DNA of 64,000 nucleotides from Butyricicoccus faecihominis (lineage in GTDB: Bacteria > Bacillota > Clostridia > Oscillospirales > Butyricicoccaceae). Both the position numbers and the translations under genes were made by a program. The stretch spans positions 1-64,000 of the forward strand of contig NZ_JANGCE010000022.1 in the NCBI RefSeq assembly GCF_024462775.1. The letters are read 5' to 3'. Below the pieces are notes generated by a model. That model was not told the origin of the DNA. It saw nothing but the letters and a program-made list of their open reading frames with translations, and did not search any database. Positions 17,047 to 23,676 of the stretch are shown here, piece after piece; positions within the stretch are counted from its first letter, which is position 1, and each line of letters opens with the position of its first letter.

Positions 17047-17075
17047 AACACCTCACCGCCTTTCTTTCGGATATG

Positions 17076-17104
17076 AAAAAGCAGCCCCGTTTCCGAAGCT
17101 GCTC
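17076..17104 (-). terminator. Terminator between tRNA-like element and terS
   Basis: On the minus strand AGCAGC and GCTGCT pair around a 12-base loop and are followed by TTTTTC. It would end a leftward transcript carrying the tRNA-like element, before terS. Confidence 0.5.
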
Positions 17105-17174
17105 TTGGCCGGCTAAAATTTGTATTGGGATTGAAGAAGTTTTCAACTCCTTCGTTTTGATTTGCCGGCGATTG

Positions 17175-17286
17175 TGGGGAAGACGGGTCTCGAACCCATA
17201 TGCGTCCCGGCTACTGCTGGCCAACTTCACCGGGTGAACCACGATCATCTTACGCTGCGCTGCCTTACCCATTAGGCTACTTCCCC
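17175..17286 (-). ncRNA. tRNA-like element with expanded anticodon region
   Basis: Minus strand, 112 nt. The acceptor strands GGGGAAG (17286-17280) and CTTCCCC (17182-17176) pair perfectly over 7 bases, with an A discriminator. The D arm is GCCT-AATGGGTA-AGGC. The T arm is ATGGG-TTCGAGA-CCCGT, with the invariant TTCGA. Between D and T arms are 62 nt instead of about 23, containing extra hairpins (TTCAC-CCG-GTGAA; TTGGC...GCCGG) and no clean 5-bp anticodon stem. CCA is not encoded. Best described as a tRNA-derived or tRNA-mimicking phage RNA. Confidence 0.6.
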
Positions 17287-17288
17287 AT

Positions 17289-17307
17289 ATGCCCCTTATC
17301 GGGGCAT
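17289..17307. repeat. Perfect 7-bp hairpin next to the tRNA-like element
   Basis: ATGCCCC-TTATC-GGGGCAT, two bases upstream of the tRNA-like acceptor stem. Could be a processing or cos/pac-related structure. Confidence 0.5.
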
Positions 17308-17376
17308 GCTCCGCTGTTAAACAGACAGAGATAATACTTGGCCGCCCGCGGGTCGTGCCCCGCTTCGCGGCGTGTC

Positions 17377-17394
17377 GCCGCCCCGAAGGGCGGC
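17377..17394. repeat. Perfect 7-bp GC hairpin
   Basis: GCCGCCC-CGAA-GGGCGGC in the non-coding region ahead of terS, with no T run on either strand. Part of the structured leader of the packaging operon. Confidence 0.5.
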
Positions 17395-17413
17395 TATGAA
17401 CAGGAGGCTCAAC

Positions 17414-17470
17414 ATGGATATTTTCACTGATCCACGGTACCAGTATAAACCCTTGATAGGGTCGCGTTAG
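17414..17470 (+). CDS. Candidate 18-aa peptide on the opposite strand
   Basis: A consensus AGGAGG (17402-17407) stands 6 bases before ATG 17414; the frame gives MDIFTDPRYQYKPLIGSR and a TAG. It points away from the packaging genes. The ribosome site is excellent but the peptide is tiny and unknown, and the sequence also carries the putative late promoter on the other strand. Confidence 0.25.
   Translation: MDIFTDPRYQYKPLIGSR
17442..17470 (-). promoter_or_regulatory. Putative activator-dependent late promoter
   Basis: On the minus strand a TATACT (17447-17442) has no recognisable -35 hexamer. Instead the inverted repeat ACCCT-N4-AGGGT (17449-17462) fills the spacer region. It lies just downstream of the ArpU-like activator gene and upstream of the packaging genes. 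It is a natural candidate for the late promoter that this activator turns on. Confidence 0.4.
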
Positions 17471-17477
17471 GCAAACT

Positions 17478-17882
17478 TTATGGCAAGTCTAGAAATTTTT
17501 CAACACACCGGATAAATTCAGAGTTCCATGTATGGGCCGTCCTCTCACTCACCGGCACGCACAGCGCCGCCCCGTACAGCGTGTGCGACCGGTCCCAATA
17601 CACCCGCCGTATCAGCTCCAACCGGTGCCGCCCCTGCCGCATCCGCCCGGTCTCCTCAATTGCCGCGGTCACTGCGTCATACCGCCGCTGCTCCTTGTCC
17701 GTCAGCCTATCTACCACGGCCCGCTCCACCGGTCGCCCGACACCGCTGCCGTGCCCGCCGGACGGCCCATAGGCCGCCGTGACGCTCTGCCCGCCGACAC
17801 TCTCCGCCTTGCGCTTTAGCGCCGGATACGACCGTATGATGCGCTTTGTGTATTCCCACCAATCCTCGCGGGGTCTGCTCAA
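17478..17882 (-). CDS. Late gene activator, ArpU/RinA-type
   Basis: 134 aa from TTG 17882 (AAAGGAGG site inside the upstream gene). The C-terminal half RLELIRRVYWDRSHTLYGAA and VPVSERTAHTWNSEFIRCV is a sigma-70-region-4-like helix-turn-helix, as in ArpU/RinA/LtrA phage late regulators. The N-terminal half is basic (EDWWEYTKRIIRSYPALKRK). It is the last gene before the packaging operon, where such activators normally lie. It probably activates transcription of terS onward. Confidence 0.75.
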   Translation of the reverse strand: MSRPREDWWEYTKRIIRSYPALKRKAESVGGQSVTAAYGPSGGHGSGVGRPVERAVVDRLTDKEQRRYDAVTAAIEETGRMRQGRHRLELIRRVYWDRSHTLYGAALCVPVSERTAHTWNSEFIRCVEKFLDLP

Positions 17883-17886
17883 GATA

Positions 17887-18090
17887 TCAACCTCCTTTCA
17901 CATCACCGGGGCGGTTTTTATCGCAATGATCCGTGTCTGCCAAGGCGCAGTCCGCGCAACCCCTGTATAGCCAGCATTCCCGGCAAGTCCTGATCACCGG
18001 TATGCAGCACTCATCGTACTCGTCTTGCGCCATCGGACAAGTGCCGTCGACGCAGGCTACGCCGACATATCTATTGCATCTCTTATCCAT
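17887..18090 (-). CDS. Small cysteine-rich phage protein
   Basis: 67 aa with eleven cysteines, in pairs such as CRECWLYRGCADC, suggesting two metal-binding knuckles. It lies directly before the activator gene, and its last codons hold that gene's ribosome site. I do not recognise the family; proteins of this look are common before late activators in Clostridia prophages. Confidence 0.65.
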   Translation of the reverse strand: MDKRCNRYVGVACVDGTCPMAQDEYDECCIPVIRTCRECWLYRGCADCALADTDHCDKNRPGDVKGG

Positions 18091-18160
18091 TTTAATTCCT
18101 CCCCCGGCTCTGGCCGGACGTTAAAGTGTAGTTGTATCTTTGGCGGCGGAAGGTGCAGAT

Positions 18161-18460
18161 TTACAGACTGATCTGCCCCTCCAGCGGCCCGTTGTCTTGC
18201 TCTGCTCCACCGCGGCTGATGGTCTCGACGAGCGGCCTGCGCTTGGGCTTGAGCTCCGCAAACGGCTGGTTGTAGAGCCCGCAGGCCAGATACTTGGCCC
18301 TCCAGTCGGAGGCCTCGCTGTGGGTCAGGCCGTAGGCGGCGCATTTGGAATAACAGCGGTCATGATACCGCCCGTGGACAAAATTGCAGCAGTCACCGCA
18401 CCGTCCGCAGGTGGATAGGCCATACTCGCTGTGCATAGCATCAATCTTTCGCCGGGTCAT
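18161..18460 (-). CDS. Cysteine-rich zinc-finger-like phage protein
   Basis: 99 aa. The N-terminal half has STCGRCGDCCNFVHGRYHDR and CYSKCAAYG, a likely metal site. The C-terminal half is polar and probably disordered. The start overlaps the previous gene by 4 bases. No catalytic motif seen; function unknown. Confidence 0.6.
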   Translation of the reverse strand: MTRRKIDAMHSEYGLSTCGRCGDCCNFVHGRYHDRCYSKCAAYGLTHSEASDWRAKYLACGLYNQPFAELKPKRRPLVETISRGGAEQDNGPLEGQISL

Positions 18461-18714
18461 TCCTGCCCCTCCTCACGCTGCGGCGACTTTCTGCGGCGCT
18501 TAAACTGTTTGCAAATCCCGTCCGGTAGAAACACCGCGAGGCCTTTGCCCATATTGGTGGAATAATTTTTGTCCCCACCCTTGAAGCAGTAGCCATAGAT
18601 CACTGCACCGTCAGACCGCTCACGAGGATCCTTTAATGCTGAAAAGTGGTGGCAGACCGCGCACCCAGATTCTTTGGCCTCAGTGGGGAAAAGGCTGGTT
18701 TGTTCATTGCCCAT
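18457..18714 (-). CDS. Small cysteine-containing phage protein
   Basis: 85 aa from ATG 18714 (GGAGG 8 bases before; an ATG 33 bases further upstream lacks such a site). CAVCHHFSALKD near residue 20 and YCFKGGDKNY near 45, then a basic C-terminus (CKQFKRRRKSPQR), suggest a single zinc site on a nucleic-acid-binding protein. Overlaps its upstream neighbour by 11 bases. Confidence 0.6.
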   Translation of the reverse strand: MGNEQTSLFPTEAKESGCAVCHHFSALKDPRERSDGAVIYGYCFKGGDKNYSTNMGKGLAVFLPDGICKQFKRRRKSPQREEGQE

Positions 18715-18919
18715 TCCCGCCACCTCCAAGCGCCGTTTCCAGCTCATCCAGCGTCAGCGGCGGTTTTTCTTCGGTTTGGGCGCGTAGGGTTGCTATAGCC
18801 GCTTTCATAACTGTGCAACCGCGGATAGAACATTGATCCTCAAAACCGCAGCCCATACAGGCTTCCGGGCGACGTTCTACGGAAAGAACCTCAAGTTGTC
18901 TTATCATTGCATTTGTCAT
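18704..18919 (-). CDS. Small phage protein with Cys motif
   Basis: 71 aa from ATG 18919, which has GGAGGTG and overlaps the upstream stop as ATGA. ACMGCGFEDQCSIRGC near residues 20-35 is a four-Cys cluster; a helical tail follows. Unknown function; belongs with the two Cys-rich genes downstream. Confidence 0.6.
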   Translation of the reverse strand: MTNAMIRQLEVLSVERRPEACMGCGFEDQCSIRGCTVMKAAIATLRAQTEEKPPLTLDELETALGGGGNGQ

Positions 18920-19701
18920 GTAGTTTGCACCTCCAGCAGTTTGGCCTCCGGCAGATTTAGAATGATACCCTGTGCCTGCGCCGAGGCGAGTAGCGCCTTG
19001 ACCATATTGTCGTATTGACCTTGCAGTTGTGCCACCTTGCAACCGTACATAGCTTCTTGCTGATTATACAAATACTGGTTCGATTTCAATCCGAACATAA
19101 AATCGTCGTATGCCGTGCACAGCGCGCGGCTCTCCACAATTAGCTGACGCTCGTCTTCAAGGCGCATTCCTTTCAACTTTTTATACACCGCGCTGCATAA
19201 GTCCCCGTACGGGTTCACATAAACCGTGCATCTATTTTGCATAAGCGCATTTTTCAGCGCAGTCGAATTACTGTTAAAATCAAACCGGTTTAGTTCTTGC
19301 AGTTCCGCCTCGAAGGCTTTTGCCACCGCGTCATACAGCGATTTCATTCCGCCGCAAGCAGTGTCCACGAAAATCTTTTTGAAGCCGATTCGTTTCGCGA
19401 GTTCTTCGTTGCAAAGGGCTTCATATATCCATTCGTTTGCATCGTCGTCGGTCATTTGCCATGCTGCGACGTCCATCAGCCACATCTTATCACCATAGTC
19501 CGTGGCGTCGTTCCATCTCTCTTCCAGCTTCCCGCCGTTGTCCGTGTAATAGTAGTCCTGATTTTCCCACGATACATCACCAAACATTTCCGACAAAATT
19601 CCAATTTCCTCGCCTGACGCTACGGCCTGCAGCGCCTCATAAATATCCGCAGCGGTTTGATATTTCGGGATTCCGCTGTCGTACGGATCGTAATTATCCA
19701 T
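18916..19701 (-). CDS. Hypothetical phage protein
   Basis: 261 aa, soluble, acidic and largely helical, with many aromatic residues in the N-terminal third (WENQDYYYTDNGGKLEERWN). No motif, signal peptide or membrane segment recognised. It lies between the PAPS-reductase-like gene and the Cys-rich cluster, in an early-to-middle operon. Confidence 0.6.
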   Translation of the reverse strand: MDNYDPYDSGIPKYQTAADIYEALQAVASGEEIGILSEMFGDVSWENQDYYYTDNGGKLEERWNDATDYGDKMWLMDVAAWQMTDDDANEWIYEALCNEELAKRIGFKKIFVDTACGGMKSLYDAVAKAFEAELQELNRFDFNSNSTALKNALMQNRCTVYVNPYGDLCSAVYKKLKGMRLEDERQLIVESRALCTAYDDFMFGLKSNQYLYNQQEAMYGCKVAQLQGQYDNMVKALLASAQAQGIILNLPEAKLLEVQTT

Positions 19702-19708
19702 ATGTCAT

Positions 19709-19774
19709 TCATCCTCCATTGCGGTGTCTACCTGCTCTATCGCCCATCATAGCAGCGGTGATTTTATCGTCCAT
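19709..19774 (-). CDS. Possible 21-aa peptide
   Basis: An ATG at 19774 overlaps the upstream stop (TGATG) and follows GAGGGGGGTG. The frame gives MDDKITAAMMGDRAGRHRNGG and stops 8 bases before the next gene. It fills an otherwise empty gap; probably a translational coupler or a decayed gene. Confidence 0.3.
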   Translation of the reverse strand: MDDKITAAMMGDRAGRHRNGG

Positions 19775-20655
19775 CAGACACCCCCCTCAATCTCCATCTG
19801 TCCCGGCAAAACGCCGTCCGCCAGCCACCAGTGCATGATATCGCGTCCTGTGTGCCCGATACGCCATGTAGCATCCAACTTTCCCCTTTGCTGTCGTTCT
19901 GCCAGCATCGCGTCGAACGCCCTAATGTATGCCCGTTCATAGGTCGGGTATCGTGCAAATTCAAACTGCATCCCTTTGCGTCCTGCTATCGGACAACCAA
20001 TACAGCCGACGCGCTTAAACCCGCACTTGTACAACGGATTCATTTGGATTTTCTCGGCATGGATATAATCCCAAACGTCCGCGTCCGCCCAATCCACAAC
20101 GGGGTTACATACTCGCTTAGCTTGTAATTTGCAGTTTTCAAACAACTGCCGTGTATCGTCGTTATCATTATTTAAGATAATCTTTTTGTTGATATCACGT
20201 GGCATGGATTCGTATATCCCGCGTTTTTTCTTCCGTTTTACCGATTCCGCCCAGCGAACGCCGGTTGTTATCAACCGCCCCGCGCCGCCGCCCTCCTTTA
20301 GCACCTCACAGCAATACCGCGCCAACCTTGTCGGCGGAATCAGCTTTTGCGGGATCAGCGACCACATCGTAACCGGCTGTCCCTTGTATGCCGGCCAGTT
20401 GATCGTACACTTGATACCCTCGGCTTCCAGCCGCCGAAATTGTTCCCGCACATGTCGCACGGTTTCCGGCGCGTCCGCCGTCGTATGGTTGTGCTGCACC
20501 TCAAAGCGGATACCCGCCGCTCTGGCCAGTGCGATACACACGTCCGAATCCTTGCCGCCCGAGGTAGTGACGATCAACGGCGCGTTGTAGTATTCCTCAG
20601 ACATTTGTGCCGCCAGTTGCAGCCGAGCGATGGACTTGTGCTCTAGGTCAGCCAT
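19774..20655 (-). CDS. PAPS reductase-like PP-loop enzyme
   Basis: 293 aa. The PP-loop SGGKDSD lies at 32-38 (ATP pyrophosphatase), followed by HNHTTADAPETVRHV and YCCEVLKEGG. A C-terminal Cys cluster KCGFKRVGCIGCPIAGRKG lies near 225-240. This is the phosphoadenosine-phosphosulfate reductase family (PF01507), often carried by phages. Possible roles are sulfur transfer to nucleic acid or nucleotide modification; no Dnd partner genes are visible here. The 5' end overlaps a 51-aa gene by 8 bases. Confidence 0.8.
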   Translation of the reverse strand: MADLEHKSIARLQLAAQMSEEYYNAPLIVTTSGGKDSDVCIALARAAGIRFEVQHNHTTADAPETVRHVREQFRRLEAEGIKCTINWPAYKGQPVTMWSLIPQKLIPPTRLARYCCEVLKEGGGAGRLITTGVRWAESVKRKKKRGIYESMPRDINKKIILNNDNDDTRQLFENCKLQAKRVCNPVVDWADADVWDYIHAEKIQMNPLYKCGFKRVGCIGCPIAGRKGMQFEFARYPTYERAYIRAFDAMLAERQQRGKLDATWRIGHTGRDIMHWWLADGVLPGQMEIEGGV

Positions 20656-20803
20656 CGCCCTTCACCAGCACCGACCTCTTCGCCGCCTCAATCTCCCGGC
20701 GGATCTTCTCGTCGGGCTTGCTTTCCGCCAGTTTCACGGCGCTGTTGATATTGTAGTCCTTGATCGCGCGAACCGTATCGCGGTGTTTTGTATTTTTAGT
20801 CAT
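20648..20803 (-). CDS. Small helical phage protein
   Basis: 51 aa from ATG 20803 with GGAGGAAG upstream, starting MTKNTKHRDTVRAIKDYNIN and continuing as charged helix. It overlaps the replication gene's end and the PAPS-reductase gene's start by 8 bases each, so it is embedded in the operon. Unknown function. Confidence 0.6.
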   Translation of the reverse strand: MTKNTKHRDTVRAIKDYNINSAVKLAESKPDEKIRREIEAAKRSVLVKGDG

Positions 20804-21761
20804 AGCCGTCTTCCTCCTGTTTCCTCGCCCTCACGACCTCCTCGCGCCGCCGGCGCTCCATGGCTTCCAACTCCGCGGCAGTTGGCCCACCCGGATACAG
20901 CGGCTTGTCGGGGCCGCGGGACATGACGTGCTCCGGCGCCGGTTTCTTTTGCGTTGCATTCAGATCGGCCACTGTCCAAACACCGTCGCGCTCGTAGCCT
21001 TGCAGTATCGTCCGCAGGTACGCCGCCGGGTTCTTTGGCCGGTTGTCCGCTGTGCGCTCTGCGGCATTATAAAACACCTCGTTCTGCATGCCGGCTTCCA
21101 TCATCCGTGCAATGTCCAATCTAAAATTGCGGTCAATTTCTGTTTTGATAAGCTCTTCAAGGTCAGCAGTCAGCGCGTCCGCGCGTTCTCTGCTGTTCTC
21201 TGCTTTACTGTACTTTTCTGTACTTTTCTGTTCTCTGCTTTGTGTACCGCTCGGCTGATTTTCTCCGTTTTCCGTCCGATCTTCTGCATTTATCGGGCGA
21301 GAAATAAAAGACCCGAGAATAACAGACTTCGAGCTGAGCTTCTTCATGTCGGATTCAGACAAAAGCCAGATGTCAAAGTTGATATCGACGTACTTCCGAT
21401 CGACCGTGGCCGTGTAGTACGCTTTCTGTGATCGCTTCGAGGTGATAATGTCCCGGCTGTACAGGTCGCCGCTGAATAGTTCACACGCCGCCAGCTCGTC
21501 TATCACCATCGAGATCGTTTCCATTGTGACCGCATAGCGGCCGTTAAGCATGTCGTTTACCTGCCAGATCACATCGTCCCGTTTTTCGCCGCCGTATGGG
21601 ATGTAATACCCTTTGTCCCTGTACAGGATACAAAGCAGCGCTATGTAGATCATCTGCGCCAAATACCCATACTTCTGTCGCGGCCGCCGCAGCTTTGGGT
21701 CGCTGAGAAGTCCCACATCAAACGGAAAATAGTCTAACCCCTGTTTGGGTTGCCTGCCCAC
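20796..21761 (-). CDS. Phage replication initiator, Lin1244/DnaD-like
   Basis: 321 aa from GTG 21761 (GGGAGGTG site). The N-terminal domain (about 1-135: GLDYFPFDVGLLSDPKLRRP, YIALLCILYRDKGYYIPYG) matches the Lin1244/Lin1753-like (DUF4373) winged-helix domain of phage replication proteins. A low-complexity polar linker (150-200) precedes a DnaD-like helical C-terminal part (NPAAYLRTILQGYERDGVW). The linker DNA contains repeated 9-10-base words that could be an origin. It probably loads helicase at the phage origin. Confidence 0.75.
   Translation of the reverse strand: MGRQPKQGLDYFPFDVGLLSDPKLRRPRQKYGYLAQMIYIALLCILYRDKGYYIPYGGEKRDDVIWQVNDMLNGRYAVTMETISMVIDELAACELFSGDLYSRDIITSKRSQKAYYTATVDRKYVDINFDIWLLSESDMKKLSSKSVILGSFISRPINAEDRTENGENQPSGTQSREQKSTEKYSKAENSRERADALTADLEELIKTEIDRNFRLDIARMMEAGMQNEVFYNAAERTADNRPKNPAAYLRTILQGYERDGVWTVADLNATQKKPAPEHVMSRGPDKPLYPGGPTAAELEAMERRRREEVVRARKQEEDGYD
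21187..21240 (-). repeat. Iteron-like repeats inside the replication gene
   Basis: On the plus strand TTCTCTGCT occurs three times and TGTACTTTTC twice within about 54 bases. They lie within the linker-coding part of the initiator gene, a common place for phage origins. Confidence 0.45.
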
Positions 21762-21788
21762 CGTATCACCTCCCGCCGGGCAACGGAG

Positions 21789-21808
21789 GGGCGGATTTTT
21801 CCGCCCCA
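21789..21808. repeat. Perfect 8-bp hairpin between replication genes
   Basis: GGGGCGGA-TTTT-TCCGCCCC in the 59-base gap between the DUF2303-like gene and the initiator gene. No T run follows on the minus strand, so it may stabilise or attenuate the transcript rather than end it. Confidence 0.45.
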
Positions 21809-21820
21809 GCGCCCACCGGA

Positions 21821-22561
21821 TCAGGCAAGGATGATAACATCTTGCCGCTGTTCATCGGTCAGCTCCATCGTAAACCAGTCACGGATCCGCAGTATTGTTT
21901 CCCGCTTCCACCCGTCACCGTCCGCCGCGAACAGGGCCGCATAGATAGCGGTGCCCTCCTTTTTTACGCGGAACACAAACGGACTTGCCGGCTGCTCGAT
22001 CTCCGGGAAAGTGCGGAACGGCGCGAGCATTACCGGGTTCGGCACATCGACCTTTTTGACCAACGAAATGCCTGTCCGCGCTGTGACCTTCTGTGTCACG
22101 CCGTCATCTGCAAGGGTTGTCCCGTCCTCTGCGGTAACTGTGCCCGCCAGCGCGACCAGCGCGTCGCAGTTTTCCGTCGGCACAAAATGCGTCTGCATAT
22201 TGATGATGAACCGCTCCATATCCATCCAGTTTCCAAACGGGAACGTCGGCACCGCAATTTCCGCTTCCAGCAAGCACTCGCGCGCCTTGTCGCTGTTCAG
22301 TTCGCGGTATAAGTACACCCGGTCGAAGTCCGCCACATGCACCACAAACCGGCGCTGGATCGCCTCTTCGCTCTCTGCGGCCTCGTCCGCGCCCTCCGTA
22401 ATGTAGTCCACAAGCGCGGACAACGTATGCACTTGCAGCGGCGCCGCGACCAGCTCCTTCTTAATGCGTTGCAGCGTGCGGTCTGCATATCGCTCGCCGT
22501 CGATCTCTGTGATTGTCGGGGCGGCCAAACTCAAAATGCGGTCGATTGCTTCCTTTAACAT
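21821..22561 (-). CDS. DUF2303/YfdQ-like phage protein
   Basis: 246 aa. The order of motifs matches the DUF2303 (YfdQ) family: QVHTLSALVDYI near 42, FVVHVADFDRVYLY near 70, AEIAVPTFPFGNWMDMERFI near 100, DDGVTQKVTARTGISLVKKV near 152, and MLAPFRTFPEIEQPASPFVF near 178. The family is frequent in phage replication/recombination regions; its biochemical role is not established to my knowledge. ATG 22561 has a TAGGAGG site. Confidence 0.65.
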   Translation of the reverse strand: MLKEAIDRILSLAAPTITEIDGERYADRTLQRIKKELVAAPLQVHTLSALVDYITEGADEAAESEEAIQRRFVVHVADFDRVYLYRELNSDKARECLLEAEIAVPTFPFGNWMDMERFIINMQTHFVPTENCDALVALAGTVTAEDGTTLADDGVTQKVTARTGISLVKKVDVPNPVMLAPFRTFPEIEQPASPFVFRVKKEGTAIYAALFAADGDGWKRETILRIRDWFTMELTDEQRQDVIILA

Positions 22562-22576
22562 TGTTATATCCTCCTA

Positions 22577-22966
22577 TTACGCGCGTTTCGCGCCCATTTT
22601 TACTACTTTCGCGTCTGCCTGTTCCCCGCCGCCCATGTTGAGCTGGCCGGGAATCGCCTTGGGCTGTTCTACGGCCACCAGCTCACCGTTCTGGCTGCCC
22701 AAAATCACCTTGGTCATGACATCCTTGATCGGGATGAGCTTGCAGTCCACCATCGTCTTGACCTGCACGTCCTCGCGCTGATCGTCCGCCGCAAAGGTAA
22801 ATTTCACAGTCAACGTGCGAGCCTTGCATGGGTCAGTGTTCAGGTCGCGGATATTCTCAAGCACCTGTTTCAGCACCAGACCGGCCCGTTCCTTCACCGC
22901 ACCGTCCATCAGATCAAACAGGGTGATTTCCTCCGCTTCACCGCTTGCGGGATTGATTTTTAACAT
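22577..22966 (-). CDS. Phage replication-region protein
   Basis: 129 aa from ATG 22966 (TAGGAGGAG site). It starts LKINPASGEAEEITLFDLMDG and continues with a beta-rich core (KARTLTVKFTFAADDQRED). It resembles small proteins annotated as replication terminator protein in Firmicute prophages, though that name is not backed by biochemistry I know of. Conserved neighbour of the DUF2303-like gene. Confidence 0.55.
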   Translation of the reverse strand: MLKINPASGEAEEITLFDLMDGAVKERAGLVLKQVLENIRDLNTDPCKARTLTVKFTFAADDQREDVQVKTMVDCKLIPIKDVMTKVILGSQNGELVAVEQPKAIPGQLNMGGGEQADAKVVKMGAKRA

Positions 22967-22977
22967 GTTTGCTCCTC

Positions 22978-23676
22978 CTACTTTTCGCAAATTTCAAACC
23001 GTATCCCCGGAAACTCCGCGGAAAACCGCTCTAAAAACTCATTTTCATTGGAATGACTGTCCGATAAATGCAGCAGCCAAACCGTCAACACGCCGCTGAG
23101 ATCCTGTTTGCGCAGCCACCGCATCACGCGTTCTATATCCATGTGCGTGTGCCGGATGCGCTCCCGCACCTTGGGGTTGATGCGCTGGGACAGCCCCAGC
23201 TTTTGATCGTCGTAGTTACATTCGACCGCTATGTAGGTCAGCCGCCCGGCCACAACGCAGTCAAGGTTCCGCGTGTCCGCCGCGAACAGCAGCCGCTCCC
23301 GCGTCCGCACATCCTCGATCAAATAACCAACCGGTTGCTTTGCGTCGTGCCAAACCCGGAACGCCATAACCCGCAAGCCGCCTACCGCCACCGGTACGCC
23401 CGGATCGATGATCTCGGCCTCTGGCAGCTCCAGCGCTCGCGCTGTCCCCTCGGACATATAAACCGGTATCCCCTGCTTGATCAGCAGCCCCGCTGCGTGC
23501 GCATGATCTTGATGCTCGTGCGTCACAAAACACGCACCCACCGCGGATAGCGTAAACCCGGTCAGCTTTTTAAGCCGAGGCAGCGTTAGCCCGCATTCCA
23601 AAAGCAGCGTGGTTTCCCCATCTGTCACCAGATACGCATTCCCCGCCGACGAGCTTGCAAGGCTCCGAAACGTCAA
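22978..23676 (-). CDS. MBL-fold metallo-hydrolase
   Basis: 232 aa from TTG 23676, which overlaps the upstream stop as TTGA and gives the family's usual start (MTFRSLASSSAGNAYLV). The metal motif HEHQDH lies at 53-58, with later ligands in LFAADTRN (Asp) and LLHLSDSHS (His). This is the beta-lactamase-fold group related to YycJ/WalJ exonuclease-like proteins. Next to an SbcC-like ATPase and an ssDNA-binding-like protein it is probably the nuclease of a phage recombination set. Confidence 0.75.
   Translation of the reverse strand: MTFRSLASSSAGNAYLVTDGETTLLLECGLTLPRLKKLTGFTLSAVGACFVTHEHQDHAHAAGLLIKQGIPVYMSEGTARALELPEAEIIDPGVPVAVGGLRVMAFRVWHDAKQPVGYLIEDVRTRERLLFAADTRNLDCVVAGRLTYIAVECNYDDQKLGLSQRINPKVRERIRHTHMDIERVMRWLRKQDLSGVLTVWLLHLSDSHSNENEFLERFSAEFPGIRFEICEK

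Noticed and set aside
17018-17272. 84-residue minus-strand frame over the tRNA-like element and the terS start
   Set aside because: It reads through a stable hairpin, a terminator and tRNA-like arms, and lacks a ribosome site; the TerS frame explains its 3' part better.
18057-18344. 95-residue frame whose last 34 residues (around LHLPPPKIQLHFNVRPEPGE) look protein-like
   Set aside because: Its first two thirds are a shadow of the Cys-rich gene and the plausible tail has no start codon; only a CTG could start it. It would overlap the 67-aa gene.
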